The position numbers and the translations under genes are program-made. Positions 54,974 through 62,747 of a stretch of 64,000 nucleotides of DNA are shown one piece after another; positions within the stretch are counted from its first letter, which is position 1; every line of letters starts with the position of its first letter. This stretch comes from Arcobacter venerupis (GTDB lineage Bacteria; Campylobacterota; Campylobacteria; Campylobacterales; Arcobacteraceae): positions 1-64,000 of the forward strand of contig NZ_CP053840.1 in the NCBI RefSeq assembly GCF_013201665.1, in the 5' to 3' direction. The notes beneath the pieces are model-generated. The model saw nothing but the letters and a program-made list of their open reading frames with translations, did no database searches and was not told where the DNA came from.

Positions 54974-55942
54974 ATGAAAAAAGATTTGGATTATTATTTA
55001 TCATTAAATTATCCCCTTGAAGTTTATAGTGGAGAAAATGAAATTGGTGATGCTTTCTTAGTAGAATATATAGATTTTGACATAAAAGCTTCTAGTGAAG
55101 ATTATGAAGAAGCTGTTTTATTGGCAAAAGAGTATTTAAAGAAACATTTACAAAAACAATTAGAATTGAATAATCCAATCCCAAATCCAAATGAAGGAAG
55201 AAGATTTATGGAACATAGAGCTGCACTTGAGGCATATAAAAACAAAGATTTCAAAAAAGCACATGATATTTGGATAGAAGAAGCCAAATTAAAAAATGAC
55301 CAAGCAATGGCAAACTTAGGTTTGATGTATTTAAAAGGTGAAGGTGTTGAAAAAGATTATACAAAAGCAAAAGAGTGGTTTGAACAAGCAAGTGCTTATG
55401 ATAATGATTCTGCTAATTTTAATTTAGCATTAATGTACCAAACAAAAATTGGTGTTGAAGAAGACATAACAAAAGCAATTGATTATTTTAGACGAGCAGT
55501 TGCAAAAAATCATGTTCAAGCTGCATTTAGACTTGCCTTAATTCAATTAAAAGATAGAACTGATTTACATGGTGTAAAAGAAGGTTTTGACTGTATGTTA
55601 AAAGCAGCAAAGGCTGGTCATGTAATGGCAACTGTTCAGTTAACAGGTGTTGATAAACCTTTAGAAGATGGGGAATTAAATAGAAACTTTAGAGCTAAAG
55701 GTTTAGAAGACCAACTTGAGATTTTAAACGATGCACTAGAGAGATTTATTAGACCAATTCTAAAAAAAGATGGTGGAAATATAATTTTACTTGATTATCT
55801 AAATGAACCAGAAATTGAGTTAAGACTTGCATATCAAGGGGCTTGTGTTGGCTGTTCAATTGCTTCAACTGGTACTTATGAGATGATTAAAAATACAATT
55901 GAACAAGTAATAGATAAAAGAGTAAGGATTTATGTATTATGA
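54974..55942 (+). CDS. Fusion of HicB-like, Sel1-repeat and NifU C-terminal domains
   Basis: A 322-residue protein with three parts. An N-terminal HicB-like domain (about 1-65, YYLSLNYPLEVYSGENEIGD near 6-25) is followed by Sel1-type repeats (about 85-225, for example AMANLGLMYLKGEGVEKDYTK and SANFNLALMYQTKIGVEE). A C-terminal NifU-type [Fe-S] domain (about 245-322) has IRPILKKDGGNIILLDY near 256 and the CxxC in YQGACVGCSIAST near 290. NifU-C domains carry a transferable 4Fe-4S cluster. The fusion is unusual and suggests cluster delivery to a specific partner. Confidence 0.8.
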   Translation: MKKDLDYYLSLNYPLEVYSGENEIGDAFLVEYIDFDIKASSEDYEEAVLLAKEYLKKHLQKQLELNNPIPNPNEGRRFMEHRAALEAYKNKDFKKAHDIWIEEAKLKNDQAMANLGLMYLKGEGVEKDYTKAKEWFEQASAYDNDSANFNLALMYQTKIGVEEDITKAIDYFRRAVAKNHVQAAFRLALIQLKDRTDLHGVKEGFDCMLKAAKAGHVMATVQLTGVDKPLEDGELNRNFRAKGLEDQLEILNDALERFIRPILKKDGGNIILLDYLNEPEIELRLAYQGACVGCSIASTGTYEMIKNTIEQVIDKRVRIYVL

Positions 55943-56304
55943 AAATCGCATTTGCATCCACTGATAATATTCATGTTAACCAACATTTTGGTTGGTGCAA
56001 AGAGTTTTATATTTATGAAATCCTAGAAGATTCTTACAATTTTGTGAAAAGTATTGATTCATCAATAGAAATTTCAGATGAAATAGAAAAATTGACTTAC
56101 AAAATAGAGTGTTTGGAAGATAGTGACATTTTATATGTTCAACAAATTGGACCAAAGGCTTCAAGAATGGTTCAAGCTTGTAAAATTTTCCCTATGCAAT
56201 CAGCAAAAGAAAATGAAAAGATTGAAGATATTCTAAATTTACTTATAAAAATGAGATCTAATCCTCCAATATGGATGAGAAGGTTATTAGAAAATGAATC
56301 ATAA
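55939..56304 (+). CDS. NifX-like protein
   Basis: A 121-residue cofactor-binding family member: KIAFASTDNIHVNQHFGWCKEF (near 2-23), DILYVQQIGPKASRMVQACK (near 67-86), and the NifX-type end MRSNPPIWMRRLLEN. It overlaps the gene before it by ATGA and the flavodiiron gene by 11 bases. It is the third free NifX-family protein in the window. It may act as an alternative FeMo-co carrier. Confidence 0.88.
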   Translation: MKIAFASTDNIHVNQHFGWCKEFYIYEILEDSYNFVKSIDSSIEISDEIEKLTYKIECLEDSDILYVQQIGPKASRMVQACKIFPMQSAKENEKIEDILNLLIKMRSNPPIWMRRLLENES

Positions 56305-57532
56305 AAAACCAGTAGAAATAGCAAATAATATATTTTTTATAGGGGCTTTTGACCCTGATATTAGAACTTTTGATATTATCATGAAAACAGCAAATGGGTC
56401 TTCATATAACGCCTACTTAATAAAAACAAGTGAAGGTGTTATTATTGTTGATACTGTTAAATTAGGTTTTGAAAAAGAGTTTTTCTCAAAAATTGAACAA
56501 CTTTGCTCTTATGATGAAATAAAATATGTTATTTGTCATCATTTAGAACCAGACCATGCAGGGGCAATTCCTGAATTAATCAAAAGAGTTCCAAATGCAA
56601 AAGTTTTAATTTCACCCCAAGCAACACCAATGTTAAAAGCTATTACAAACAATGAAAATATTAATTTTGAAACAGTTTGGACAAATAAAAGTTTGACTTT
56701 GGGTGATAAAACAATTAGATTTTTAACAACTCCATATTTACATTGGCCAGAGACAATGAGTTCTTATGTGGTTGAAGATTCACTTCTATTTAGTGGAGAT
56801 GTTTTTGGAAGTCACTATTATGATAAAAGACTTTTTGATGATTTAGTTGGAGATTTTTCTTACTCATTTAAGTATTACTATGACCATATAATGAGACCTT
56901 TTAAATCTTATGTATTAAGTGCGTTAAAGTTATATGATAAACTTGATATAAAGATGATAGCTACTTTACATGGTCCAATTATTAGAGAAAAACCATATAA
57001 ATATATTGAACTTTATAGAAAATGGAGTTTAACTAGACCTGAAAATATAAAAGAGAATAACAAAATCATCTCTATTTTTTATCTAACAAGTTATAAAAAT
57101 ACAAGAGATATGGCAGATGCTATTTTTGATGGTGCTGAAAGTATTAAAACTATTCGTGCAAGTTTATATGATTTAGCTTCAATAGAAGAACAAAATATGA
57201 TAGATATTCTTGAAGAGAGTGATGGAATATTAATAGGAACTCCCACAATAAACGCAGATGCACCAAAACCAGTTTGGGATTTATTGTCTTGTATGATGTA
57301 TTTGGAAAAAAGAGGAAAAACTGGAATGGCATTTGGCTCTTATGGTTGGAGTGGAGAAGCTGTTAATATGATTCTTGATAGAATGAAATCTTTGCATTTT
57401 AGAGTTCCTCCAATTGAACCTATGAAGATAAAATTAATACCTACAAAAGAGGAATTAGAAGATTGTTTTGAATTCGGTAAAGAATTTGCACAGATAGTTA
57501 ATGGTAAAATGATTGAAATAGATATGAACTAA
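56294..57532 (+). CDS. Flavodiiron protein (FprA-like), nif-linked
   Basis: A 412-residue protein. The metallo-beta-lactamase-like domain (about 1-250) has diiron ligands in CHHLEPDHAGAIPEL near 83-97, LFSGDVFGSH near 160 and LHGPI near 225. The flavodoxin domain (about 258-405) contains IFYLTSYKNTRDMADA near 260-275 and GSYGWSGEAVNMI near 348. Such proteins reduce O2 to water or NO to N2O. In a sigma-54 nif operon it is a likely oxygen scavenger protecting nitrogenase. Confidence 0.9.
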   Translation: MNHKKPVEIANNIFFIGAFDPDIRTFDIIMKTANGSSYNAYLIKTSEGVIIVDTVKLGFEKEFFSKIEQLCSYDEIKYVICHHLEPDHAGAIPELIKRVPNAKVLISPQATPMLKAITNNENINFETVWTNKSLTLGDKTIRFLTTPYLHWPETMSSYVVEDSLLFSGDVFGSHYYDKRLFDDLVGDFSYSFKYYYDHIMRPFKSYVLSALKLYDKLDIKMIATLHGPIIREKPYKYIELYRKWSLTRPENIKENNKIISIFYLTSYKNTRDMADAIFDGAESIKTIRASLYDLASIEEQNMIDILEESDGILIGTPTINADAPKPVWDLLSCMMYLEKRGKTGMAFGSYGWSGEAVNMILDRMKSLHFRVPPIEPMKIKLIPTKEELEDCFEFGKEFAQIVNGKMIEIDMN

Positions 57533-57541
57533 ATCAAGATG

Positions 57542-57604
57542 AATAACCGATGAGTATAAAACTTTACAGGGGTTTAACTAAAACATGTACTCATCGCTTA
57601 TTTA
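57542..57604. terminator. Convergent terminator after flavodiiron gene
   Basis: CGATGAGTA at 57548-57556 pairs with TACTCATCG near 57588-57596, and the flanking AATAA/TTATT extends the stem. It lies between two convergent stops. Confidence 0.65.
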
Positions 57605-57606
57605 TC

Positions 57607-57792
57607 TTAATTTAAATCGCTCAAACTTGAAACTTTATAAAGCACATCTTTTAATTCATTCAATTTTTTTATAACTGCTTCATCACATGGCTTGTCAAGA
57701 CTGAATCTCAAACTTACGAAATCATAGATATTATCAATATTCCCATACACTTCTTTTAGTAGCTCTTTTTTTATCTCTTCTTGTATTCTCAT
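57607..57792 (-). CDS. Small 61-residue nif-regulated protein
   Basis: Not recognised. The sequence begins MRIQEEIKKELLKEVY and has FVSLRFSLDKPCDEAVIKKL (near 25-44); it is mostly helical with a single Cys. Reality is supported by AAGGAT before the ATG and by its own sigma-54 promoter, whose GC lies 29 bases upstream. It is divergent from nifB. It may be a small accessory or regulator of nitrogenase. Confidence 0.65.
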   Translation of the reverse strand: MRIQEEIKKELLKEVYGNIDNIYDFVSLRFSLDKPCDEAVIKKLNELKDVLYKVSSLSDLN

Positions 57793-57818
57793 CTTGAATC
57801 CTTTTTTTTATTAAAAAC

Positions 57819-57835
57819 TTGCATTTACTATTCCT
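57819..57835 (-). promoter_or_regulatory. Sigma-54 promoter of the 61-residue protein gene
   Basis: The minus strand reads AGGAATAGTAAATGCAA with GG-N10-GC spacing. Confidence 0.8.
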
Positions 57836-57845
57836 AAAATTCGTG

Positions 57846-57862
57846 TGGAACAATATGTGCAT
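57846..57862 (+). promoter_or_regulatory. Sigma-54 promoter of nifB
   Basis: The plus strand reads TGGAACAATATGTGCAT with GG-N10-GC spacing. GC lies 34 bases before the nifB ATG. Its -24 element is 12 bases from that of the divergent promoter. Confidence 0.85.
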
Positions 57863-57893
57863 TATATTTCTAAATTTAAATAAGGAGTTATCT

Positions 57894-59339
57894 ATGAGTT
57901 GTTCGTGTACTTCAAGTAGTTCTCAAGAATCAATCCAAGAAGAGGTAATGGCAAAAATTAATAATCATCCATGTTATAGTGAAGGTGCTCACCAACACTA
58001 TGCAAGGATTCATGTTGCCGTTGCACCAGCTTGTAATATTCAATGTAACTACTGTAATAGAAAATATGATTGTTCAAATGAGAGTAGACCAGGTGTTACT
58101 AGTGGTAAATTATCACCAGAAGAAGCAGTTAAGAAGATTTTATTTGTTGGTGGAGAAATCCAACAACTTTCTGTTGTAGGAATCGCAGGTCCTGGTGACG
58201 CATTAGCAAACCCTGAAAAAACTTTTAAAACATTTAAAATGCTATATGAAAAAGCACCAGACTTAAAAATGTGTTTATCTACAAACGGACTTATGCTTCC
58301 AGATTTTATTGACCAAATTGTAAAATACAATGTTGACCACGTAACAGTTACAATCAACTCTGTTGATGAAACTGGTGAAGTTGGTTCAAAAATTTATCCT
58401 TGGATTTTATGGAATCATAAAAAAGTATTTGGAAAAGAAGCTGCAAAAATCCTTTTACAAAGACAACTTGAGGGAATCAAGATGTTAACAGATAGAGGAA
58501 TTTTAGTTAAAGCAAACTCTGTTTTAATTCCAGGTGTTAATGATAAAGAATTACCAAATGTTGCTAAAAAATTAAAAGAGTTAGGTGTATTTTTACATAA
58601 CATTATGCCACTTTTATCTAAACCTGAATTTGGTACATATTATGGACTAAATGGACAAGAAAGTGCAACTGATCAAGAAGTTATGGCTGCACAAGAAGCT
58701 TGTGGAATGGATATGAAATTAATGTCTCACTGTAGACAGTGTCGAGCTGATGCTGTTGGACTAATTGGTGAAGATAGAGGGGACGAGTTTACAAAAGATA
58801 CTTTTGTAAAAATGGACTGGGAAGATTTAACAAAAAAATATGATATCTCAGCTCGAGCTGCTAAACACCAAGTTATTGAAAACTGGAGAGCGGCTCTTGA
58901 AGTTGCAAATGAAAAAGTAAAAATCGCACAAGCATCTAAAGAGCAATTAAGTTCAACAGGTGAGACTAAACTTGTAGCTGTAACAACTGCTGGTGAGGGA
59001 ACTATTAACTTACACTTTGGTAATGCTAAAGAGTTCTTAATCTACGAAGCTGGTGATAAAGCAATTAAATTTGTAATGCACAGAAAAGTAGAAAATCCAT
59101 ATTGTAAAGGGCCTGAAGATTGTGATGGTTCTTATCCAATTGAAGATATTAAAAATACATTAAAAGATGTGGATTTATTATTAACTGAAAAAATTGGTGG
59201 TTGTCCAATGGATGAATTAAAATCAATTAACTTGATTTGTGATGATTCTTATGCTCTTCAACCAATAGAAAAATCAGTTTTCGCAGCAGTTCAAAGATAT
59301 TTTTATGCAGAAAATAAAACTGAACATGAGTTAGGGTAA
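57894..59339 (+). CDS. nifB: NifB, radical SAM NifB-co synthase
   Basis: A 481-residue enzyme. The radical SAM motif is CNIQCNYCNRKYDCSNESRPG (near 47-67), preceded by HPCYSEGAHQHYARIHVAVA (near 26-45). The barrel has GIAGPGDALANP near 100 and CRQCRADAVGLIGED near 277. A C-terminal NifX-like domain (about 355-470) includes HFGNAKEFLIYEAG near 378. It fuses two 4Fe-4S units and inserts carbide to make NifB-co. A longer reading to 57819 would start before the sigma-54 promoter; AAGGAG six bases before the ATG at 57894 fixes the start. Confidence 0.97.
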   Translation: MSCSCTSSSSQESIQEEVMAKINNHPCYSEGAHQHYARIHVAVAPACNIQCNYCNRKYDCSNESRPGVTSGKLSPEEAVKKILFVGGEIQQLSVVGIAGPGDALANPEKTFKTFKMLYEKAPDLKMCLSTNGLMLPDFIDQIVKYNVDHVTVTINSVDETGEVGSKIYPWILWNHKKVFGKEAAKILLQRQLEGIKMLTDRGILVKANSVLIPGVNDKELPNVAKKLKELGVFLHNIMPLLSKPEFGTYYGLNGQESATDQEVMAAQEACGMDMKLMSHCRQCRADAVGLIGEDRGDEFTKDTFVKMDWEDLTKKYDISARAAKHQVIENWRAALEVANEKVKIAQASKEQLSSTGETKLVAVTTAGEGTINLHFGNAKEFLIYEAGDKAIKFVMHRKVENPYCKGPEDCDGSYPIEDIKNTLKDVDLLLTEKIGGCPMDELKSINLICDDSYALQPIEKSVFAAVQRYFYAENKTEHELG

Positions 59340-59347
59340 TCCCTAAC
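59330..59347 (+). repeat. Hairpin with the nifB stop codon in its loop
   Basis: GTTAGGG-TAAT-CCCTAAC, a perfect 7-bp stem whose loop is the nifB stop codon. The next gene starts three bases after it and has no visible ribosome site, so the hairpin may affect its translation. Confidence 0.5.
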
Positions 59348-59349
59348 TT

Positions 59350-59634
59350 ATGAAAACAAAACCTACAGTAATCCTTCTAAAAGGTAATGGACCAATCTCT
59401 ATAAACAATGAATTAATGGAGCTAATTACAATTACCACTTCACACGGTTTTATTGGTTTCCCACTAAAACAACTTCGTGCACAAAAAATCGTAACACTAA
59501 CTGACTATGATAGATTTTTAACTATTGAAAAAGAAATCACTACAAAACCCTGCTGTTTTGTTTTTTCTTATGACAAATTGGAAGCTAAAGATTTAGAACT
59601 TATTAAGGCTGAAGAGTTAGAAGTTTTGGAATAA
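59350..59634 (+). CDS. Small unknown protein downstream of nifB
   Basis: A 94-residue protein, not recognised. It begins MKTKPTVILLKGNGPISINN and contains FIGFPLKQLRAQKIVTLTDY (near 35-54). It is soluble, with a Cys-Cys pair near 68. It follows nifB by 10 bases in the same direction, so it is likely in the nifB transcript. Its ATG lacks a clear ribosome site; the start is next to the stop-codon hairpin. Confidence 0.65.
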   Translation: MKTKPTVILLKGNGPISINNELMELITITTSHGFIGFPLKQLRAQKIVTLTDYDRFLTIEKEITTKPCCFVFSYDKLEAKDLELIKAEELEVLE

Positions 59635-59763
59635 TTTCACATTCTTTTTGAGTTAATTCTTATTTTATGAAAAGTTGATTGTCCCCTTTATTTCACTTTA
59701 TTTGTTGGGACCGAGGAAAATTATTTAAGAGATTAAAAATATATAATTATATACAATGATGTT

Positions 59764-60141
59764 ATGAATTTAATTAAAACAATAATACTAATAACTTTTA
59801 TTTCAAACTCACTATTCTCTTATGATAAATGGAAAAATGAAATAAACATACATAAACTAGATAATCAGAATCTTTCATTTGAAACTAAAAAATATTTTTG
59901 TGAACATAAAAATAAAAAAGAACTTCAAGAAGAGATTTTTCTTTTTTTAAAAGAACAAGATTTAAATTTTTATATAAAGTATTCACAAACTATAGATTAT
60001 TTACCGAGAAAATTGATTGATAGTACACTAAAGAAGAATCAAAATTGTGGTAATCCTAGGAGAAATATAGTAATTGGTTCTTGTGGTAATTGGGCATGTT
60101 TAGATGGTAGCAAACCTGATGTAATATTGGATATTAGATAG
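59764..60141 (+). CDS. Small secreted protein of unknown role between nifB and nifV
   Basis: A 125-residue protein with a signal peptide (MNLIKTIILITFISNSLF, cleavage near residue 19). Mature part is helical, then Cys-containing: FCEHKNKKELQEEIFLF near 41-57, and QNCGNPRRNIVIGSCGNWACLDG (residues near 94-116, in short: NCGNP and SCGNWACLDG). It has no nif relation by sequence. The 129-base stretch before it contains GTCCC...GGGAC and may be a small repeat remnant. It is possibly an insertion in the nif cluster. Confidence 0.55.
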   Translation: MNLIKTIILITFISNSLFSYDKWKNEINIHKLDNQNLSFETKKYFCEHKNKKELQEEIFLFLKEQDLNFYIKYSQTIDYLPRKLIDSTLKKNQNCGNPRRNIVIGSCGNWACLDGSKPDVILDIR

Positions 60142-60151
60142 GTTTTTTTTG

Positions 60152-60173
60152 TTACCAAGCTCTAGATTGGTAA
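60152..60173 (+). terminator. Hairpin after the secreted protein gene
   Basis: TTACCAA and TTGGTAA with an 8-base spacer lie 11 bases after the stop, followed by TGTATACTTTTTT. Terminator-like. Confidence 0.5.
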
Positions 60174-60325
60174 TGTATACTTTTTTAATCATATTATTTA
60201 TAATTATACTATTCAAATGACTCAATTTTATTTTATTAAGTTTTATATATTCTCAAAGTGTAAAAACTAGAATTTACAAATTCCTATTCTAATATTTCCC
60301 AAATTCTTTTCAACAAGCCTCACTT

Positions 60326-60342
60326 CGGAACACTATTTGCAT
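60326..60342 (+). promoter_or_regulatory. Sigma-54 promoter of the nifV operon
   Basis: The plus strand reads CGGAACACTATTTGCAT with GG-N10-GC spacing. GC lies 35 bases before the nifV ATG. A palindrome TGTAAA-N8-TTTACA at 60259-60278 lies 49 bases upstream of the -24 element. Confidence 0.85.
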
Positions 60343-60374
60343 GAATATTTATATCGAAATTAAAGGTTAGTATA

Positions 60375-61487
60375 ATGCCAATTATTAATGATACAACTTT
60401 AAGAGATGGTGAACAAACGCCATACGTAGCTTTCAACTTAAAAGAGAAGTTACAAATAGCAAGGCTTTTATATGAAGCTGGTGCAGATGAGCTTGAAGTA
60501 GGAATTCCTGCAATGGGAAAAAAAGAACAAGATGACTTAAAAGAGATTCTTGCTCTTAATTTACCTATTCCAATAATGAGCTGGAATAGAGCTACGATGA
60601 GTGATTTAGAAGCATCATTAAAGTGTGGATTAAAAGCAGTTGACTTATCTATACCTGTTTCAGATATTTTGATTGACATTAAATTTGGTGGAGATAAAAC
60701 AAGATTACTAAAACAATTAGAAGAAGTAATTTTACAAGCCAAAAAAGAAAATTTATTTGTTTGTATCGGTGGAGAAGATTCAAGTCGCGCGAACAACTCT
60801 TTTTTAAAAGAGATTATGACATTGGGGAAAGAACTTGGTGCAAATAGATTTAGATATTGTGATACGGTTGGCATTTTAACACCTCATAAAACTTATGAAA
60901 ATATCAAAGATTTAAGTTCTTCAAATCTTTTAGATATAGAAATGCACACTCACAATGATTTTGGAATGGCAACGGCAAATGCGATTGCTGGTTATGAAGC
61001 TGGTGCTATGAGTGCTAACACTACAGTTATTGGTATTGGTGAGAGAGCTGGAAATGCTAGTTTTGAACAAGTATTGATGTCTTTGAGATTATTAGGAAAA
61101 GATGTTCATATAAATTCAAAAGTATTAAAAGCTCTTATCAAAACTGTAAGTAGCGCTTCAAATAGAAGAATAGATACAAATTTACCAATTATTGGTAAAA
61201 ACATATTTTCACATGAATCTGGTATTCATGTAAATGGTATGATGAAATCAAATCAGGCTTATGAGCCTTTTACTCCAGATGAAGTTGGATTAAAACGAAC
61301 TTTCCCAATTGGAAAACACTCAGGTAGCTCAACATTGGTTTATCATTTGAAAGCTGTTGGAATTAATCCAAATCTAGAAATTGTACAAAAAATTCTTCCA
61401 AAGGTGCGAGAAATCGTTACGAATAGGAAAAAAGTTTTAAGTACAAATGAATTAAAAGAGTTATACCTATGTTCATTGGATATTTAA
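60375..61487 (+). CDS. nifV: Homocitrate synthase NifV
   Basis: A 370-residue enzyme. DTTLRDGEQTPYVAFNLKEK (near 6-25) is the metal and acyl-CoA site start, with HTHNDFGMATANAIAGYEAG (near 193-212) and ESGIHVNGMMKSNQAYEPF near 282-300. It makes homocitrate, the organic ligand of FeMo-co, from 2-oxoglutarate and acetyl-CoA. It leads an operon that overlaps the next gene by 19 bases and runs at least to nifQ. Confidence 0.95.
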   Translation: MPIINDTTLRDGEQTPYVAFNLKEKLQIARLLYEAGADELEVGIPAMGKKEQDDLKEILALNLPIPIMSWNRATMSDLEASLKCGLKAVDLSIPVSDILIDIKFGGDKTRLLKQLEEVILQAKKENLFVCIGGEDSSRANNSFLKEIMTLGKELGANRFRYCDTVGILTPHKTYENIKDLSSSNLLDIEMHTHNDFGMATANAIAGYEAGAMSANTTVIGIGERAGNASFEQVLMSLRLLGKDVHINSKVLKALIKTVSSASNRRIDTNLPIIGKNIFSHESGIHVNGMMKSNQAYEPFTPDEVGLKRTFPIGKHSGSSTLVYHLKAVGINPNLEIVQKILPKVREIVTNRKKVLSTNELKELYLCSLDI

Positions 61488-62275
61488 AAAATGGATTTGA
61501 AGAATCATTAGAGGATTTATTAATTGAAAATCCTCTATTTGATTTAGAACTATTAAAACAAACATATCATGTTTATCCTCAACACTGTTTTGCAGCCTAT
61601 GAAGATTCAAAAATAGTTGGCATTTTAAGTGCTTATATTTTTGAGAATTATTTGTATATAAATGTGATTGATGTGATAAGTAAATATGAAGATATTCTAA
61701 AAAGATTAATCTCTTTGTTACTGAGAAATTTTCCTGAAGAAAATATTTTAGTTTTAATTGAAAATGATAAAAGTAAACAGTTGGAAGAATTAGGATTTAA
61801 AACTTATAGTGATTTTCTAAGATTTATGCATTCAGGCGAATCTGTTGCTTTTAACTTTTCAAATTCAACAGCAAAACAAGTTAGTGGTGAACACTACGCA
61901 GAAGTTGCAAAAAGAGTTGATAGAAAAGTTTTTAATTTAAATAGAGATGAGTATTTAAAAACAGATTGTGTTTTTACTAATTCTTTGAAACTCTCTACTG
62001 GATATGGATTTTTGCACTCTTATGTGGTAAACAAAAGATTTATAAAAATCTCACCTTGGATTATGGATAATGAAGCCTTTTTAGATGCTGAGAAGCTTTT
62101 GCGAGGAGTTTTATATTATCGAGGATTAAAAAGCATTTATGGATATGCTCCAAAAAATGTAAAAGAGATAGTGGATTTATATCAAAGCTATAAGTTTAAA
62201 ATTTATGGGGATTTTAAACTTATGTATTTGAATGAAAAACCAAACATCATACTAGATAATTTATACGCAATTTAA
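61469..62275 (+). CDS. GNAT-like acetyltransferase-type protein, nif-linked
   Basis: A 268-residue protein. The N-terminal half looks like a GNAT fold: CFAAYEDSKIVGILSAYIFE (near 37-56), then YINVIDVISKYEDILKRLIS (near 60-79) and LEELGFKTYSDFLRFMH near 110. The C-terminal half (about 145-265) may be a second GNAT-like domain, with YGFLHSYVVNKRFIKISPW near 173. The acetyl-CoA-binding loop is not canonical, so activity is uncertain. Overlap with nifV suggests coupled expression. Confidence 0.55.
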   Translation: MFIGYLKNGFEESLEDLLIENPLFDLELLKQTYHVYPQHCFAAYEDSKIVGILSAYIFENYLYINVIDVISKYEDILKRLISLLLRNFPEENILVLIENDKSKQLEELGFKTYSDFLRFMHSGESVAFNFSNSTAKQVSGEHYAEVAKRVDRKVFNLNRDEYLKTDCVFTNSLKLSTGYGFLHSYVVNKRFIKISPWIMDNEAFLDAEKLLRGVLYYRGLKSIYGYAPKNVKEIVDLYQSYKFKIYGDFKLMYLNEKPNIILDNLYAI

Positions 62276-62285
62276 AGGAGTAATT

Positions 62286-62492
62286 ATGGAATTAACACAT
62301 GAGCAAAAAGAGTTAAAAAAAGAGTTGGCTAAATATAAAAGAAAAGTTGTTGAGTTAGCAGGTGAAGTTCATGACATCGTTGAAGATTCTATTTGGACTG
62401 ATTATGTGAGATTACCAAAATTGAGCCAAGATATAGATTCTGGAATGAAAATTGTTAATGAGTTTTTAGAACGACATCCATACTTAAAGTAG
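62286..62492 (+). CDS. Rop-like small nif protein (CCE_0567 / DUF683 family)
   Basis: A 68-residue helical hairpin: ELKKELAKYKRKVVELAGEV (near 10-29), HDIVEDSIWTDYVRLP near 30-45, HPYLK at the end. The family is found in nif clusters of many diazotrophs and a cyanobacterial member was reported to bind metal via a His-containing site; the role is not settled. AAAGGAG precedes the ATG. Confidence 0.8.
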   Translation: MELTHEQKELKKELAKYKRKVVELAGEVHDIVEDSIWTDYVRLPKLSQDIDSGMKIVNEFLERHPYLK

Positions 62493-62498
62493 TATATA

Positions 62499-62747
62499 AT
62501 GGAAAATTTAAAAGATAAACAAATTTGTGAATGTGGGGGAATGACCATTCTTCAAGCACAAAAAATATTTGAAGAAACTGACTTACCATATAAAAAAGCA
62601 AAAAAACTTGTTACTGGCTGTAGTCAAACTTGTTGTAGAAGACCTTTAATGGCTCTATTTAACATGGTTGAATTTGGTGAAGTTGATTATGAAGAGATTG
62701 CATTTTTAATTGATGCGAAAAACGATAGATTAAAGGATGACGAATGA
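62499..62747 (+). CDS. Small Cys protein, Bfd-like [2Fe-2S] candidate
   Basis: An 82-residue protein with ICECGGMTILQAQKIFEETD (near 9-28) and VTGCSQTCCRRPLMALFNMV (near 38-57). The CxC...CxxxC spacing and small helical layout resemble bacterioferritin-associated ferredoxin domains, so a [2Fe-2S] cluster is possible. The four-plus-one Cys set could also bind another metal. It lies in the nifV-nifQ operon, with an ATGA overlap to the LRR gene. Confidence 0.55.
   Translation: MENLKDKQICECGGMTILQAQKIFEETDLPYKKAKKLVTGCSQTCCRRPLMALFNMVEFGEVDYEEIAFLIDAKNDRLKDDE

Noticed and set aside
57819-57893. Upstream extension of nifB by 25 codons
   Set aside because: The added codons cover the sigma-54 promoter itself; the ATG at 57894 has a good ribosome site.
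60259-60278. NifA site upstream of nifV
   Set aside because: TGT and ACA are 14 bases apart rather than 10, and the site is closer to the promoter than usual.
60320-60874. 184-codon open frame opposite nifV
   Set aside because: Fully within nifV and covering its sigma-54 promoter; no independent support.
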